DNA from: an uncultured Bacteroidota bacterium
Lineage (GTDB): Bacteria > Bacteroidota > Bacteroidia > Chitinophagales > Chitinophagaceae
Assembly: GCA_946479615.1 (NCBI GenBank)
Contig: CAMLGR010000099.1
Coordinates: 1-18,194 of the forward strand
Direction: 5' to 3'
Length of the DNA stretch: 18,194 nt
Below are positions 1-9,100 of the stretch, piece by piece (the stretch's first letter is position 1; every line of letters starts with the position of its first letter). The notes beneath the pieces were generated by a model, which made no database searches, was not told the DNA's origin, and saw only the letters and a list, made by a program, of their open reading frames with translations. The translations under genes were made by a program, and so were the position numbers.

Positions 1-1230
1 GCTGTAGGCAGCGACAACAGCAAGATCCAGCAGGTGGCAAGCATCTCTGCCAACAACGATGCAGAGATCGGAAAGCTGATCGCTGAAGCCATGAAGAAAG
101 TAGGTAAAGAAGGCGTGATCACCGTAGAAGAAGCGCGTGGTACTGAAACTACCGTAGAAGTAGTGGAAGGTATGCAATTCGATCGCGGTTATATCTCTCC
201 TTACTTTGTTACCAACAGCGAAAAAATGGAAGCTGAACTGGAAAATCCTTATATCCTGATCTATGATAAAAAGGTCAGCAACATGAAGGATATTCTTCAT
301 ATCCTGGAAAAAGTAGCGCAAAGCGGTCGCCCTTTTCTGATCATCGCCGAGGACCTCGAAGGTGAAGCACTGGCCACACTCGTGGTAAACAAACTCCGTG
401 GCACCCTGAAAGTAGCTGCTGTAAAAGCGCCTGGTTTCGGTGATCGCCGTAAAGAAATGTTACAGGATATCGCTGTACTGACAAAAGGTACTGTGATCAG
501 CGAAGAACAAGGATATAAATTAGAGAATGCTGACCTGACTTATTTAGGACAGGCCACTTCTGTAACAATCGATAAAGACAATTCTACCATCGTAGGTGGT
601 AAAGGTAAAAAAGAAGATATCGTTGCCCGTGTTAACCAGATCAAAGCACAGATCGAAGTCACCACTTCTGATTACGATAAAGAAAAATTACAGGAACGCC
701 TGGCTAAATTAAGCGGTGGTGTGGCTGTATTGAATATCGGAGCTGCCACTGAAATGGAAATGAAAGAAAAGAAGGATCGTGTGGATGATGCTTTACATGC
801 AACAAGAGCTGCAGTAGAAGAAGGTATCGTTCCAGGTGGTGGTATCGCTTTCATCCGTGCTATTGAAGCATTGGACAAATTCAAAGGACTGAATGAAGAT
901 GAAACAACTGGTGTGGCGATCGTTAAACGTGCATTGGAAGAACCACTGCGCCAGATCGTTGCCAATGCCGGTATCGAAGGTTCTATCGTGGTTCAGAAAG
1001 TAAAAGAAGGAAAAGCTGACTATGGTTTCAATGCAAGAACAGAGCAGTATGAGAACCTGTTGAAAGCAGGTGTTATCGATCCTACTAAAGTAGCGCGTAT
1101 TGCATTGGAAAATGCAGCGTCTATCGCTGGTATGTTACTCACTACAGAGTGTGTAATTGCCGATAAGCCAAAGAAAGAGGAAGCTCCTCATTCTCATGGC
1201 GCACCTGATATGGGTGGAATGGGATATTAA
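1..1230 (+). CDS. groL: 60 kDa chaperonin GroEL, 3' part (5' end outside the window)
   Basis: This is the ATP-driven folding chamber subunit of the cytosolic GroEL/GroES chaperonin. The frame is open from base 1 and runs 409 codons to the TAA at 1228-1230; roughly the first 135 residues of a normal ~545-residue GroEL lie upstream. Visible family hallmarks include the apical-domain stretch [32 protein letters not shown], the intermediate-domain [18 protein letters not shown], and the equatorial [16 protein letters not shown]. The tail ends GGMGY and is short and His-containing ([12 protein letters not shown]), not a long GGM repeat. The GTG at 34 is an internal codon, not the start. The gene is closed by a strong terminator at 1272-1312. 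Upstream groES is expected from family context but is not visible. Confidence 0.98.
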   Translation, partial: AVGSDNSKIQQVASISANNDAEIGKLIAEAMKKVGKEGVITVEEARGTETTVEVVEGMQFDRGYISPYFVTNSEKMEAELENPYILIYDKKVSNMKDILHILEKVAQSGRPFLIIAEDLEGEALATLVVNKLRGTLKVAAVKAPGFGDRRKEMLQDIAVLTKGTVISEEQGYKLENADLTYLGQATSVTIDKDNSTIVGGKGKKEDIVARVNQIKAQIEVTTSDYDKEKLQERLAKLSGGVAVLNIGAATEMEMKEKKDRVDDALHATRAAVEEGIVPGGGIAFIRAIEALDKFKGLNEDETTGVAIVKRALEEPLRQIVANAGIEGSIVVQKVKEGKADYGFNARTEQYENLLKAGVIDPTKVARIALENAASIAGMLLTTECVIADKPKKEEAPHSHGAPDMGGMGY

Positions 1231-1271
1231 TCCATTTCTCCGTTTTGGGCGAAAAATAAGTAGAAACCCAG

Positions 1272-1312
1272 AGAACCCTGTTTTGCGATGGCAGAACAGG
1301 GTTCTTTTTTTT
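1272..1312 (+). terminator. Rho-independent terminator of groL
   Basis: A perfect 11-bp stem (AGAACCCTGTT at 1272-1282 pairing with 1295-1305) has a 12-nt loop and runs into eight T residues. It lies 42 nt after the groL stop codon. Confidence 0.93.
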
Positions 1313-1330
1313 ACCCGCCCCTCAATTTTT

Positions 1331-1384
1331 GATTGGTTGGCATTTGAAATATTGGTATTTTTAAAAGGATTTTTTTAACCAATC
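1331..1384 (+). promoter_or_regulatory. Candidate promoter and flanking 8-bp inverted repeat upstream of the metalloprotease
   Basis: TATTTTTA at 1356-1363 is one base off the Bacteroidota -7 consensus TAnnTTTG, with TTG at 1333-1335 about 20 nt upstream as a possible -33 element. The same interval is bracketed by a perfect 8-bp inverted repeat, GATTGGTT (1331-1338) and AACCAATC (1377-1384). This could be an operator or a 5' leader hairpin. No strong Shine-Dalgarno precedes the ATG at 1401. The call is inference from consensus matching. Confidence 0.4.
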
Positions 1385-1400
1385 ACAACTGCCGTTAATT

Positions 1401-4400
1401 ATGAGAAAAATTTACAAAATTGTTCTGGCTATTCTTGTAGCCGGGATTTCTTTCACAGCGTCAGCCCAACAAAAATATTGGTCGTTATCAAGTGCAAGAA
1501 GCGGGATCGCTACCGATAAAGCTGTGGCAAGACCGACTTTCCCCACCGAATTCAAATTATTTGATCTGAATATCGATCCATTAAGACAGCAATTATTGGC
1601 GATCACCGGCAACCAGGCTTCCCGGCATTCCACAGTTATTTCTTTACCCAATGCCGATGGCAATTTTGAAGACTTTGAAGTGGTGGAAGCCTCTAATTTC
1701 GAACCCGCGCTCCAGGCCCGTTTCCCCGAGATCAGGGCCTTCTCCGGCCAGGGTGTGACTGACAGGGCAGCCACCTTAAAACTGAGCATCTCCCCCCAGG
1801 GAATACAAACAATGGTATTCAGAACCGAAAAAGATAATGAATTCATCGAAGCCTATTCACAGGATCACACGGTATATGCAGTATTTAAATCACGCAGAAC
1901 ACAGGGACAATTACCCTGGACCTGCACTACCGATGATAAAGTAGTAGCGGCAGACCTGAGTGCACAATTGCCTGGTGTACTGAGAACAGAAAGTTCCGCC
2001 GGCCAGTTAAAAGTGATGCGCCTGGCTCAATCTGTAACCGGGGAATATTCCAATTTCTTTGGCGCTACCAGTGCTGCACAGGTTGGATTGGTAATGGCAG
2101 CTATCAATGCTACACTTACTCGCTGTAATGGTTGTTATGAAAAAGATCTTGCGATTCACCTGAACCTGATACCCACAACAACTGATGTTATATTTTATGA
2201 TCCGGGAACCGATCCTTATTCCAATGCCAGCATCGGAGCAGGAGGCGCCTGGAACGGCCAGTTGCAATCGACACTGACTTCTATCATCGGCGATGCGAAT
2301 TATGATATCGGTCACCTGTTCGGTGCTTCCGGTGGTGGTGGTAATGCCGGTTGTATCGGTTGTGTATGCGGAAGCGGAAAGGGAAGCGGTTTTACTTCAC
2401 CTGCTGATGCCATACCACAGGGCGATAATTTCGATATCGATTACGTAGTTCATGAAGTTGGTCACCAACTGGGAGCCAACCATACTTTTTCCATGACCAA
2501 TGAAGGTTCAGGAGTAAACAAAGAAGTGGGATCCGGTATCACCATCATGGGTTATGCAGGTATTACCAACCAGGACGTAGCGCCACACTCTATCGATATT
2601 TATCATGAAGCCTCTATACAGCAGATCCAGACCAATATGGCTGGAAAGACCTGTCCTGTTACTACCGTCATCACTGCTAATAATGCAATACCTGTAGTCG
2701 CATCGGTCAGCAACTATACTATTCCAAGAAGTACACCCTTCGCATTAACTGGTTCTGCCACCGATGCCAACCCAACCGATGTATTGACTTATTGCTGGGA
2801 ACAGAATGATAATACCACTACATCAGGAAGTTCAAGCGTAGCCAGTCCTACCAAACTTACCGGTCCTAACTGGTTATCATTTAGTCCGACAACCTCGCCA
2901 ACAAGACTTTTTCCAAAATTATCAACGATCCTCGCAGGTCTTTCCGTAACACCTCCCTTGCCCGGAGGCGATGGCGGTGCGAATATCGAAGCATTAAGTT
3001 CGGTAGGAAGAACATTGAATTTCCGCCTGACGGTAAGAGATAATGCCATTTATAGTTCAACGGCTCCTGTGAAAGTAGGACAGACAGCGTATACAGATGT
3101 GGCAGTAACGGTGGATGGTACTTCCGGCCCGTTCCTGCTGACATCACAGAACACGGCTGTTTCTTACCAGGCGGGTTCTTCACAAACAATCACATGGTCA
3201 GTCAATGGAACAACATCTGCACCGATCAATTGCAACAGTGTAAATATTCTTATGTCAAGTGATGGCGGTGTTACTTTTCCGACATTACTGGCTTATCATA
3301 CTGCGAATGATGGTACGGAGACGGTTTCTCTGCCAGCGCCGGTCAGTACCACCTGCCGCATTAAAATAGAAGCTGTCAACAATATCTTCTTTGATATCTC
3401 CAACAGCAATTTTACCAATGCGGTAGTTACACCTACATATGATTATGATAACCCGGCAGCGGTAACTGCACCTTGCGGAACACTTCCAACACTGTCTTCC
3501 ACATTAGGTGTTGTATCGTTTGCAGGATTTACTACTCCTGTTACTCTTTCTGTGTTGGATGGAACACCGGCTGGTTCTACTGTAACATTCGGCACCAATC
3601 CTGTTACCCCGGGTGGCAGTAGCACGGTTACATTGTCCAATACCAATACACTTAGTGCAGGAACTTATGATATTATTGTTTCCGGTACAGCCGGTGGCAT
3701 TACCTTGCTGAAGAAACTGACATTTACCATATTGCCAGGCGTTGGCCCGGTGATCAATACACAACCTCTTTCCATACCTGTATGTCTTGGATCTGATGCC
3801 TCATTTACGGTAGCAGCACCCGGCGCAATTTCTTATCTCTGGCAGGTAAGTACGGATGGAGGCGACAGCTATGTAACAGCACCCGGTGTAAGCAATGGTA
3901 CTACCTATACGGCAACAGGAGTTGTACAAACACAGAATAATTATCGTTACCGTGTAATCGTCAACGGCCCTTGCGCCAGCACTACTTCTTCTGCTGCTGT
4001 GTTGACGATCACCCCGGCTCCATCTGTTACAACGCAACCTTCTCCCACTACACTTTGTGTAAACAGCGATGCGAGCTTTACGGCTGCCGGAACAGGTGGA
4101 ACGCTAAGTTATCTCTGGCAGGTAAGCACCGATGGCGGCACTAACTATATTACCGCTCCGGGTACCAATAATGCCGAGACTTATACGGTTTTTGGTATTA
4201 CAACAACGATGAACAACAACCGGTACCGTGTAGTGATTTCAGGTACCTGTGCTCCAGCCGCGACTTCCAACGGAGCCTTGTTAACAGTGATCAGCCCAGT
4301 GATGGTTACCGGCCAACCGGATGATATTACGATCTGCGAAACCGGTACGGTAAGTTTCACTGTAGCGGGCACGAGTTCTGTTCCTGTTCTTTACCAGTGG

Positions 4401-5093
4401 GAGGATAGTACCTCTGCTCATACATGGCAAGCCATCAATGGCCAGACAGCTGCTACGCTGACAGTCGCCAATGTAGCTGCGAATATGAATGGAAATGGTT
4501 ACAGGGCGAAATTGTCGAATGCGACCTGTACCGTGCCTACCATATCTGCCAAAGCCGTATTAACGGTGAATGCAAGACCAACAGTTACGATAGCAGCACC
4601 ACTTACCACGTTATTGCCTGGACAAAGCACAACAATCGCTGCAACGATCAACCCGGCTCCAACCGGCTTTAATATTACCTGGTATAAAAACACATCGGTC
4701 ATTCCTGGCATTACCGGTACTACTTACCTGGTTGATTCGGTAGAAATCGGAGATTACCAGGTGAAGATCGTCAATGCGGTTACCGGTTGTAACAACGAAT
4801 CGAATGTGCTTACCATAGGTACAGCCGCCAGCGAGCGCCTGTTCGTGTTCCCGAGCCCAACGACAGGACAATTCACGTTGTCTTATTATAACGCATCGGG
4901 CGCATCGACACAACGTATGATCACTATTTATGATTCACGTGGCATGCAGGTGTATAACGCCAAAGTGGCGATCAATGGACCTTATACCTTGCTTAATATC
5001 AACCTGACTGGTTCCTCAAGAGGTCTTTATATCATCTCGGTAGGAGATGCCAGCGGTAAGAAACTGACCAAAGGAAAAGTAGTTATCAATTAA
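1401..5093 (+). CDS. Secreted reprolysin-like (M12B-type) zinc metalloprotease with Ig-like repeats and T9SS sorting domain
   Basis: The 1230-residue product starts with a Sec signal peptide; cleavage is likely after ASA at residue 22, just before QQ. A propeptide-like region of about 180 residues follows. The metzincin motif HEVGHQLGANH spans residues 351-361 (zinc ligands His351, His355, His361; catalytic Glu352), with a Met-turn at Met383 in IMGYAG. Just before it, a Gly/Cys-rich stretch carries CIGCVC. Beta-sandwich domains follow, including three Ig-like repeats at about 785-872, 877-964 and 967-1056 and a fourth at about 1058-1139. The last ~87 residues (from about 1144) match a type A T9SS sorting domain with FVFPSPTTGQF, IYDSRGM and a basic end. 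It should be exported, moved across the outer membrane by T9SS and anchored or released. The substrate is unknown; this is one monocistronic unit between two terminators. Confidence 0.9.
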   Translation: MRKIYKIVLAILVAGISFTASAQQKYWSLSSARSGIATDKAVARPTFPTEFKLFDLNIDPLRQQLLAITGNQASRHSTVISLPNADGNFEDFEVVEASNFEPALQARFPEIRAFSGQGVTDRAATLKLSISPQGIQTMVFRTEKDNEFIEAYSQDHTVYAVFKSRRTQGQLPWTCTTDDKVVAADLSAQLPGVLRTESSAGQLKVMRLAQSVTGEYSNFFGATSAAQVGLVMAAINATLTRCNGCYEKDLAIHLNLIPTTTDVIFYDPGTDPYSNASIGAGGAWNGQLQSTLTSIIGDANYDIGHLFGASGGGGNAGCIGCVCGSGKGSGFTSPADAIPQGDNFDIDYVVHEVGHQLGANHTFSMTNEGSGVNKEVGSGITIMGYAGITNQDVAPHSIDIYHEASIQQIQTNMAGKTCPVTTVITANNAIPVVASVSNYTIPRSTPFALTGSATDANPTDVLTYCWEQNDNTTTSGSSSVASPTKLTGPNWLSFSPTTSPTRLFPKLSTILAGLSVTPPLPGGDGGANIEALSSVGRTLNFRLTVRDNAIYSSTAPVKVGQTAYTDVAVTVDGTSGPFLLTSQNTAVSYQAGSSQTITWSVNGTTSAPINCNSVNILMSSDGGVTFPTLLAYHTANDGTETVSLPAPVSTTCRIKIEAVNNIFFDISNSNFTNAVVTPTYDYDNPAAVTAPCGTLPTLSSTLGVVSFAGFTTPVTLSVLDGTPAGSTVTFGTNPVTPGGSSTVTLSNTNTLSAGTYDIIVSGTAGGITLLKKLTFTILPGVGPVINTQPLSIPVCLGSDASFTVAAPGAISYLWQVSTDGGDSYVTAPGVSNGTTYTATGVVQTQNNYRYRVIVNGPCASTTSSAAVLTITPAPSVTTQPSPTTLCVNSDASFTAAGTGGTLSYLWQVSTDGGTNYITAPGTNNAETYTVFGITTTMNNNRYRVVISGTCAPAATSNGALLTVISPVMVTGQPDDITICETGTVSFTVAGTSSVPVLYQWEDSTSAHTWQAINGQTAATLTVANVAANMNGNGYRAKLSNATCTVPTISAKAVLTVNARPTVTIAAPLTTLLPGQSTTIAATINPAPTGFNITWYKNTSVIPGITGTTYLVDSVEIGDYQVKIVNAVTGCNNESNVLTIGTAASERLFVFPSPTTGQFTLSYYNASGASTQRMITIYDSRGMQVYNAKVAINGPYTLLNINLTGSSRGLYIISVGDASGKKLTKGKVVIN
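3834..4126 (+). repeat. Two copies of a 92-codon Ig-like repeat inside the metalloprotease gene
   Basis: The coding segment TATCTCTGGCAGGTAAG occurs identically at 3834-3850 and 4110-4126, exactly 276 nt (92 codons) apart. The encoded units share YLWQVSTDGG, an x-Y-x-TAPG block and a YRV-x-x-x-G-x-C end. DNA-level identity inside a protein repeat suggests a fairly recent tandem duplication. The third repeat (from residue 967) is clearly more diverged. Confidence 0.8.
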
Positions 5094-5134
5094 TAATCCC
5101 GCCGCCACTGGCTGGCGGACTGGTATAAAGGATT

Positions 5135-5166
5135 AAGGCATACAGGAATTCCTGTATGCCTTTTTT
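5135..5166 (+). terminator. Rho-independent terminator of the metalloprotease gene
   Basis: A perfect palindrome of 14 bp per arm (5135-5162, centre GGAATTCC) continues into six T residues. A smaller hairpin (CCGCCA 5102-5107 with TGGCGG 5113-5118) sits between the stop codon and this terminator. Because the palindrome begins with only two A residues, it has a T-tail on the plus strand only. Confidence 0.9.
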
Positions 5167-5213
5167 GCGTTTAATGCCCTGGCATCCCGGGGCATTATTA
5201 GCTTAAATCCTGG

Positions 5214-5244
5214 TTCAGAATCTTCACATTTTAGCGTACCTTTG
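5214..5244 (+). promoter_or_regulatory. Candidate Bacteroidota-type promoter of the ABC-F gene
   Basis: TACCTTTG at 5237-5244 matches the -7 consensus TAnnTTTG exactly. The -33 region is weak (TTC at 5214-5216, 20 nt upstream). The box lies 21 nt before the ATG at 5266, so the leader would be very short. An AAAAAGGA tract serves as a weak ribosome-binding site. Confidence 0.55.
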
Positions 5245-5265
5245 CGGCCTCAAAAAGGATATTAA

Positions 5266-6891
<1,626 letters not shown>

Positions 6892-6993
6892 TAAAGGAAT
6901 CAGTAGTTGTGCATATGTGAATAGGGAGGGTCAAGGACCGGCTATAAGTTTTTGATTTTAAATTATTTAGGAAGTAGTCGTGATGATGAGCAT

Positions 6994-7161
6994 GTGAAAA
7001 AAATCTGTTTTAATCGCTTGTACGATACTGTTCTTCTGTATATCTTAGCGCTCGCAACCATAGCTCTTACAATTTCCACCGATCCAGTTTTCCTTCCATC
7101 ACCCGTTAATCCTTCCGGGGAAGACCTCTATCCGGGCCGGCGGTATGTCAGTTCATACTGA
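6994..7161 (+). CDS. Doubtful small hypothetical protein with a hydrophobic N-terminal segment
   Basis: A GTG at 6994 opens a 55-codon frame ending at 7161 (the frame extends up to a TTG at 6952). The product begins MKKICFNRLYDT (GTG read as Met), followed by a hydrophobic stretch of about 17 residues (VLLYILALATIALTI) and a Pro-rich tail. That pattern would suit a small exported or membrane-anchored peptide. Against it, there is no ATG, no ribosome-binding site and no recognisable family. A terminator at 7199-7225 lies 38 nt after the stop, which is the main reason to keep it. It may be a gene remnant or chance. Confidence 0.25.
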   Translation: MKKICFNRLYDTVLLYILALATIALTISTDPVFLPSPVNPSGEDLYPGRRYVSSY

Positions 7162-7198
7162 TATTCGGGTTGAAACCAGAAAACAGAAAAGAGTTTAG

Positions 7199-7225
7199 AA
7201 GCTCCGTCGAAAGATGGAGCTTTTT
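7199..7225 (+). terminator. Rho-independent terminator with a GAAA tetraloop
   Basis: The stem AAGCTCCGTC (7199-7208) pairs with GATGGAGCTT (7213-7222), with one G-T wobble, around the tetraloop GAAA, and leads into a short T run. It would end transcription from the ABC-F gene or from whatever crosses 6900-7190. It lies 148 nt upstream of the permease start, so the permease needs its own promoter. Confidence 0.85.
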
Positions 7226-7372
7226 AATTTCTGGTATAAAGGATAAACAGAAATATAAAACGATACCGAACCCAGGCAACTTCCTGTTTTATACACTGCT
7301 ACTTTCTCTTCCTTATTCTTTATTCCTTATTTTTTGTTTCTTATTTGTTATCCTATCTTCCTGCTATCATTT
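7226..7372. other. Intergenic leader of the permease; no clear promoter
   Basis: This AT-rich interval lies between the terminator and the permease ATG. It contains a loose inverted repeat, TATAAAAC (about 7254-7261) and GTTTTATA (about 7286-7293). A pyrimidine-rich block at about 7300-7350 shares the 13-mer TTATTCCTTATTT with the right arm of the inverted repeat at 12116-12226. I could not find a convincing TAnnTTTG box. A hydrophobic frame running through it from 7170 is rejected as non-coding. Confidence 0.4.
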
Positions 7373-8803
7373 ATGCCCTCATCACCCACCTCATTACGTC
7401 AAGGTATTGGTTTCTGGTCAGCAACAGCTATCGTTATTGGTAGTATGATCGGGTCCGGTGTTTTTATTCAACCGGCTGCTATGGCCGATCAGTTGGGTTC
7501 GCCTGTCTGGCTTACTATTGTATGGATCATTGCGGGTATATTTTCTTTATTGGGTGCAATGATCTTTTCCGAGCTCGGCGCGATGATCCCCGAGACTGGT
7601 GGCATCTACGTTTACTTCCGCCAGATGTTTGGTGATTTTGTGGCCTTCCTCTATGGCTGGGCCGCTTTTTCCGTGATCAATACAGCCGCTGTCGCAGCGA
7701 TTTCGTTCGTATGTGCGAGTTATGCCGATTATTTTTTAGGACTTCCTCATTTCTCACACGCAATAGAAACAGGTACTACCTGGCACATACCTTTTATCGG
7801 GGATCTGCATCCATTGGAGAATGCCGGCGTAAAAGCGCTGTCAGTTATACTAATGATGTTGCTCACCTGGCTGAATCATTTAAGTGTAAAAGCAGGCAGC
7901 CTTTTTCAATTGGTATCAACGATTGTAAAAGTAGTCGTGATTGCTGCACTTGTGTTCGGTATCTTTTTTTCCGGGCATGGCAGTGCCGGCAATTTTGTGA
8001 ATGCCCTGCATCCTAAACAGGGATGGGGATTGATGAGCAGTATTGTTGTCGCGATGACAGGCGCTTTCTTTACCTATGATGGGTGGATCAATGTCACATT
8101 CATAGCCGGTGAGATCAAACAACCACAAAAGAATATTCCTAAAAGCCTGATACTCGGAGTACTTGTTTGTATTACTATTTATATACTGATCAACCAGGCT
8201 TATTTATATGTATTGCCGGTAGAGAAGATGGCTACTTCTTCGCTCGTGGCTTCCGATGCCATGTCTGTGGCTGTTGGTCCTGCCGGTGTTGCGATCGTGA
8301 ATGCATTGATCATTATCTGTACGCTCGGTGCTGTGAATGGAAACCTGATGCCTGCCTGTCGTATTACCTATGCAATGGGAAAGGACAGGGTTTTTCTTCC
8401 GTGGACAGGCAGTATCCATTCCCGTTTCCGCACTCCTTCCAATGCATTATGGCTGCATGCTATCTGGACATCGGTCTTTATTATTACCGGTTCCTTCGAT
8501 ATGCTGGCGAATATGTTTGTGTTTATAACCTGGATCGCTTATTTTTTAGGAGCCGTAGGCATTTTCCTGTTACGAAAGAGAATGAAGGATACACCAAGAC
8601 CATATAAAGTGTGGGGTTATCCGGTGGTGCCGCTGTTGTTCATTGCCTTCTCTGCTTTCTATTTGATTGTAACGGTTTGGAATGATGTTACTAATTATCT
8701 CGCGCACAGGCAACCGGTTATTAATTCTGTATTGGGATTGGTTATTACTGCAATCGGAGTACCTGTTTATTTTTATTGCAAGAAAAGAAATAAGGAGCAA
8801 TAG
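7373..8803 (+). CDS. APC-superfamily amino-acid permease
   Basis: This inner-membrane protein of 476 residues has about 12 hydrophobic helices, as expected for the amino acid-polyamine-organocation family (SteT/LAT-like antiporter or symporter). The family signature of the broken first helix is clear: IVIGSMIGSGVF near residues 18-29. SELGAMIPETGGIYVYFRQMFGD follows in TM2-TM3 and a YDGW motif lies in the middle of the protein. The frame extends upstream to a TTG at 7334, but the ATG at 7373, giving MPSSPTSLRQGIGFW, is the better start because the upstream codons are only pyrimidine-rich leader. The substrate cannot be read from the sequence; neutral amino acids are the family norm. The gene converges on mocR, with a long inverted repeat filling the gap. 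Confidence 0.92.
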   Translation: MPSSPTSLRQGIGFWSATAIVIGSMIGSGVFIQPAAMADQLGSPVWLTIVWIIAGIFSLLGAMIFSELGAMIPETGGIYVYFRQMFGDFVAFLYGWAAFSVINTAAVAAISFVCASYADYFLGLPHFSHAIETGTTWHIPFIGDLHPLENAGVKALSVILMMLLTWLNHLSVKAGSLFQLVSTIVKVVVIAALVFGIFFSGHGSAGNFVNALHPKQGWGLMSSIVVAMTGAFFTYDGWINVTFIAGEIKQPQKNIPKSLILGVLVCITIYILINQAYLYVLPVEKMATSSLVASDAMSVAVGPAGVAIVNALIIICTLGAVNGNLMPACRITYAMGKDRVFLPWTGSIHSRFRTPSNALWLHAIWTSVFIITGSFDMLANMFVFITWIAYFLGAVGIFLLRKRMKDTPRPYKVWGYPVVPLLFIAFSAFYLIVTVWNDVTNYLAHRQPVINSVLGLVITAIGVPVYFYCKKRNKEQ

Positions 8804-8835
8804 ACGCTTGTTATATGTAGTTTACGGTGAGGGTC

Positions 8836-9093
8836 ATTGATTATACTTGCTGGGTAATAAAATAGAACACGGATGGCGCAGATGAAAGGATATAAAATGG
8901 ATGAGATGCTGTGTTGATGTGAAGTCGAATGACAATCAGATTGAAGTAGGATAATCAATTAAAATCTTTTGAATCATTATTTTTATTTGGATAAAAACCG
9001 ATCATTTCCTTATCCGCATTGTATCCATTCATTTTATATCCTTTCATCTGCGCCATCCGTGTTCTGTTACATCAACCAACAAGTATAACCAAT
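8836..9093. repeat. Long inverted repeat element A (64-nt arms) between convergent genes
   Basis: Arms 8836-8899 and 9030-9093 are reverse complements at 57 of 64 positions with no indels. The inner 36 nt (8864-8899 against 9030-9065, beginning AGAACACGGATGGCGC) pair perfectly. The loop is 130 nt and holds a smaller hairpin near 8991-9016. The element fills almost the whole gap between the permease stop (8803) and the mocR stop (9101), so both convergent transcripts would carry the hairpin at their 3' ends. There is no T-tail, so it is not a standard terminator. Confidence 0.93.
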
Positions 9094-9100
9094 TACCTTT

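Noticed and set aside
1157..1378. 73-codon ORF across the groL end and terminator
   Set aside because: It is a shadow of groL in another frame and runs through the terminator hairpin.
5102..5118. CCGCCA/TGGCGG hairpin as the main terminator of the protease gene
   Set aside because: The stem is only 6 bp with no T run; the 14-bp palindrome 17 nt downstream is the true terminator.
7170..7448. 92-codon plus-strand ORF with a hydrophobic stretch
   Set aside because: It crosses the terminator at 7199-7225 and the true start of the permease; the hydrophobic part is just translated pyrimidine-rich DNA.
8167..8607. 146-codon plus-strand ORF within the permease gene
   Set aside because: It lies entirely inside the well-supported permease in another frame, is rich in Cys, Tyr and Arg without domain features, and lacks a start context.
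8836..9093. Element A as an insertion sequence or MITE with target-site duplication
   Set aside because: There is no transposase ORF in the loop, and I see no direct repeat flanking the arms; mobility remains only a hypothesis.
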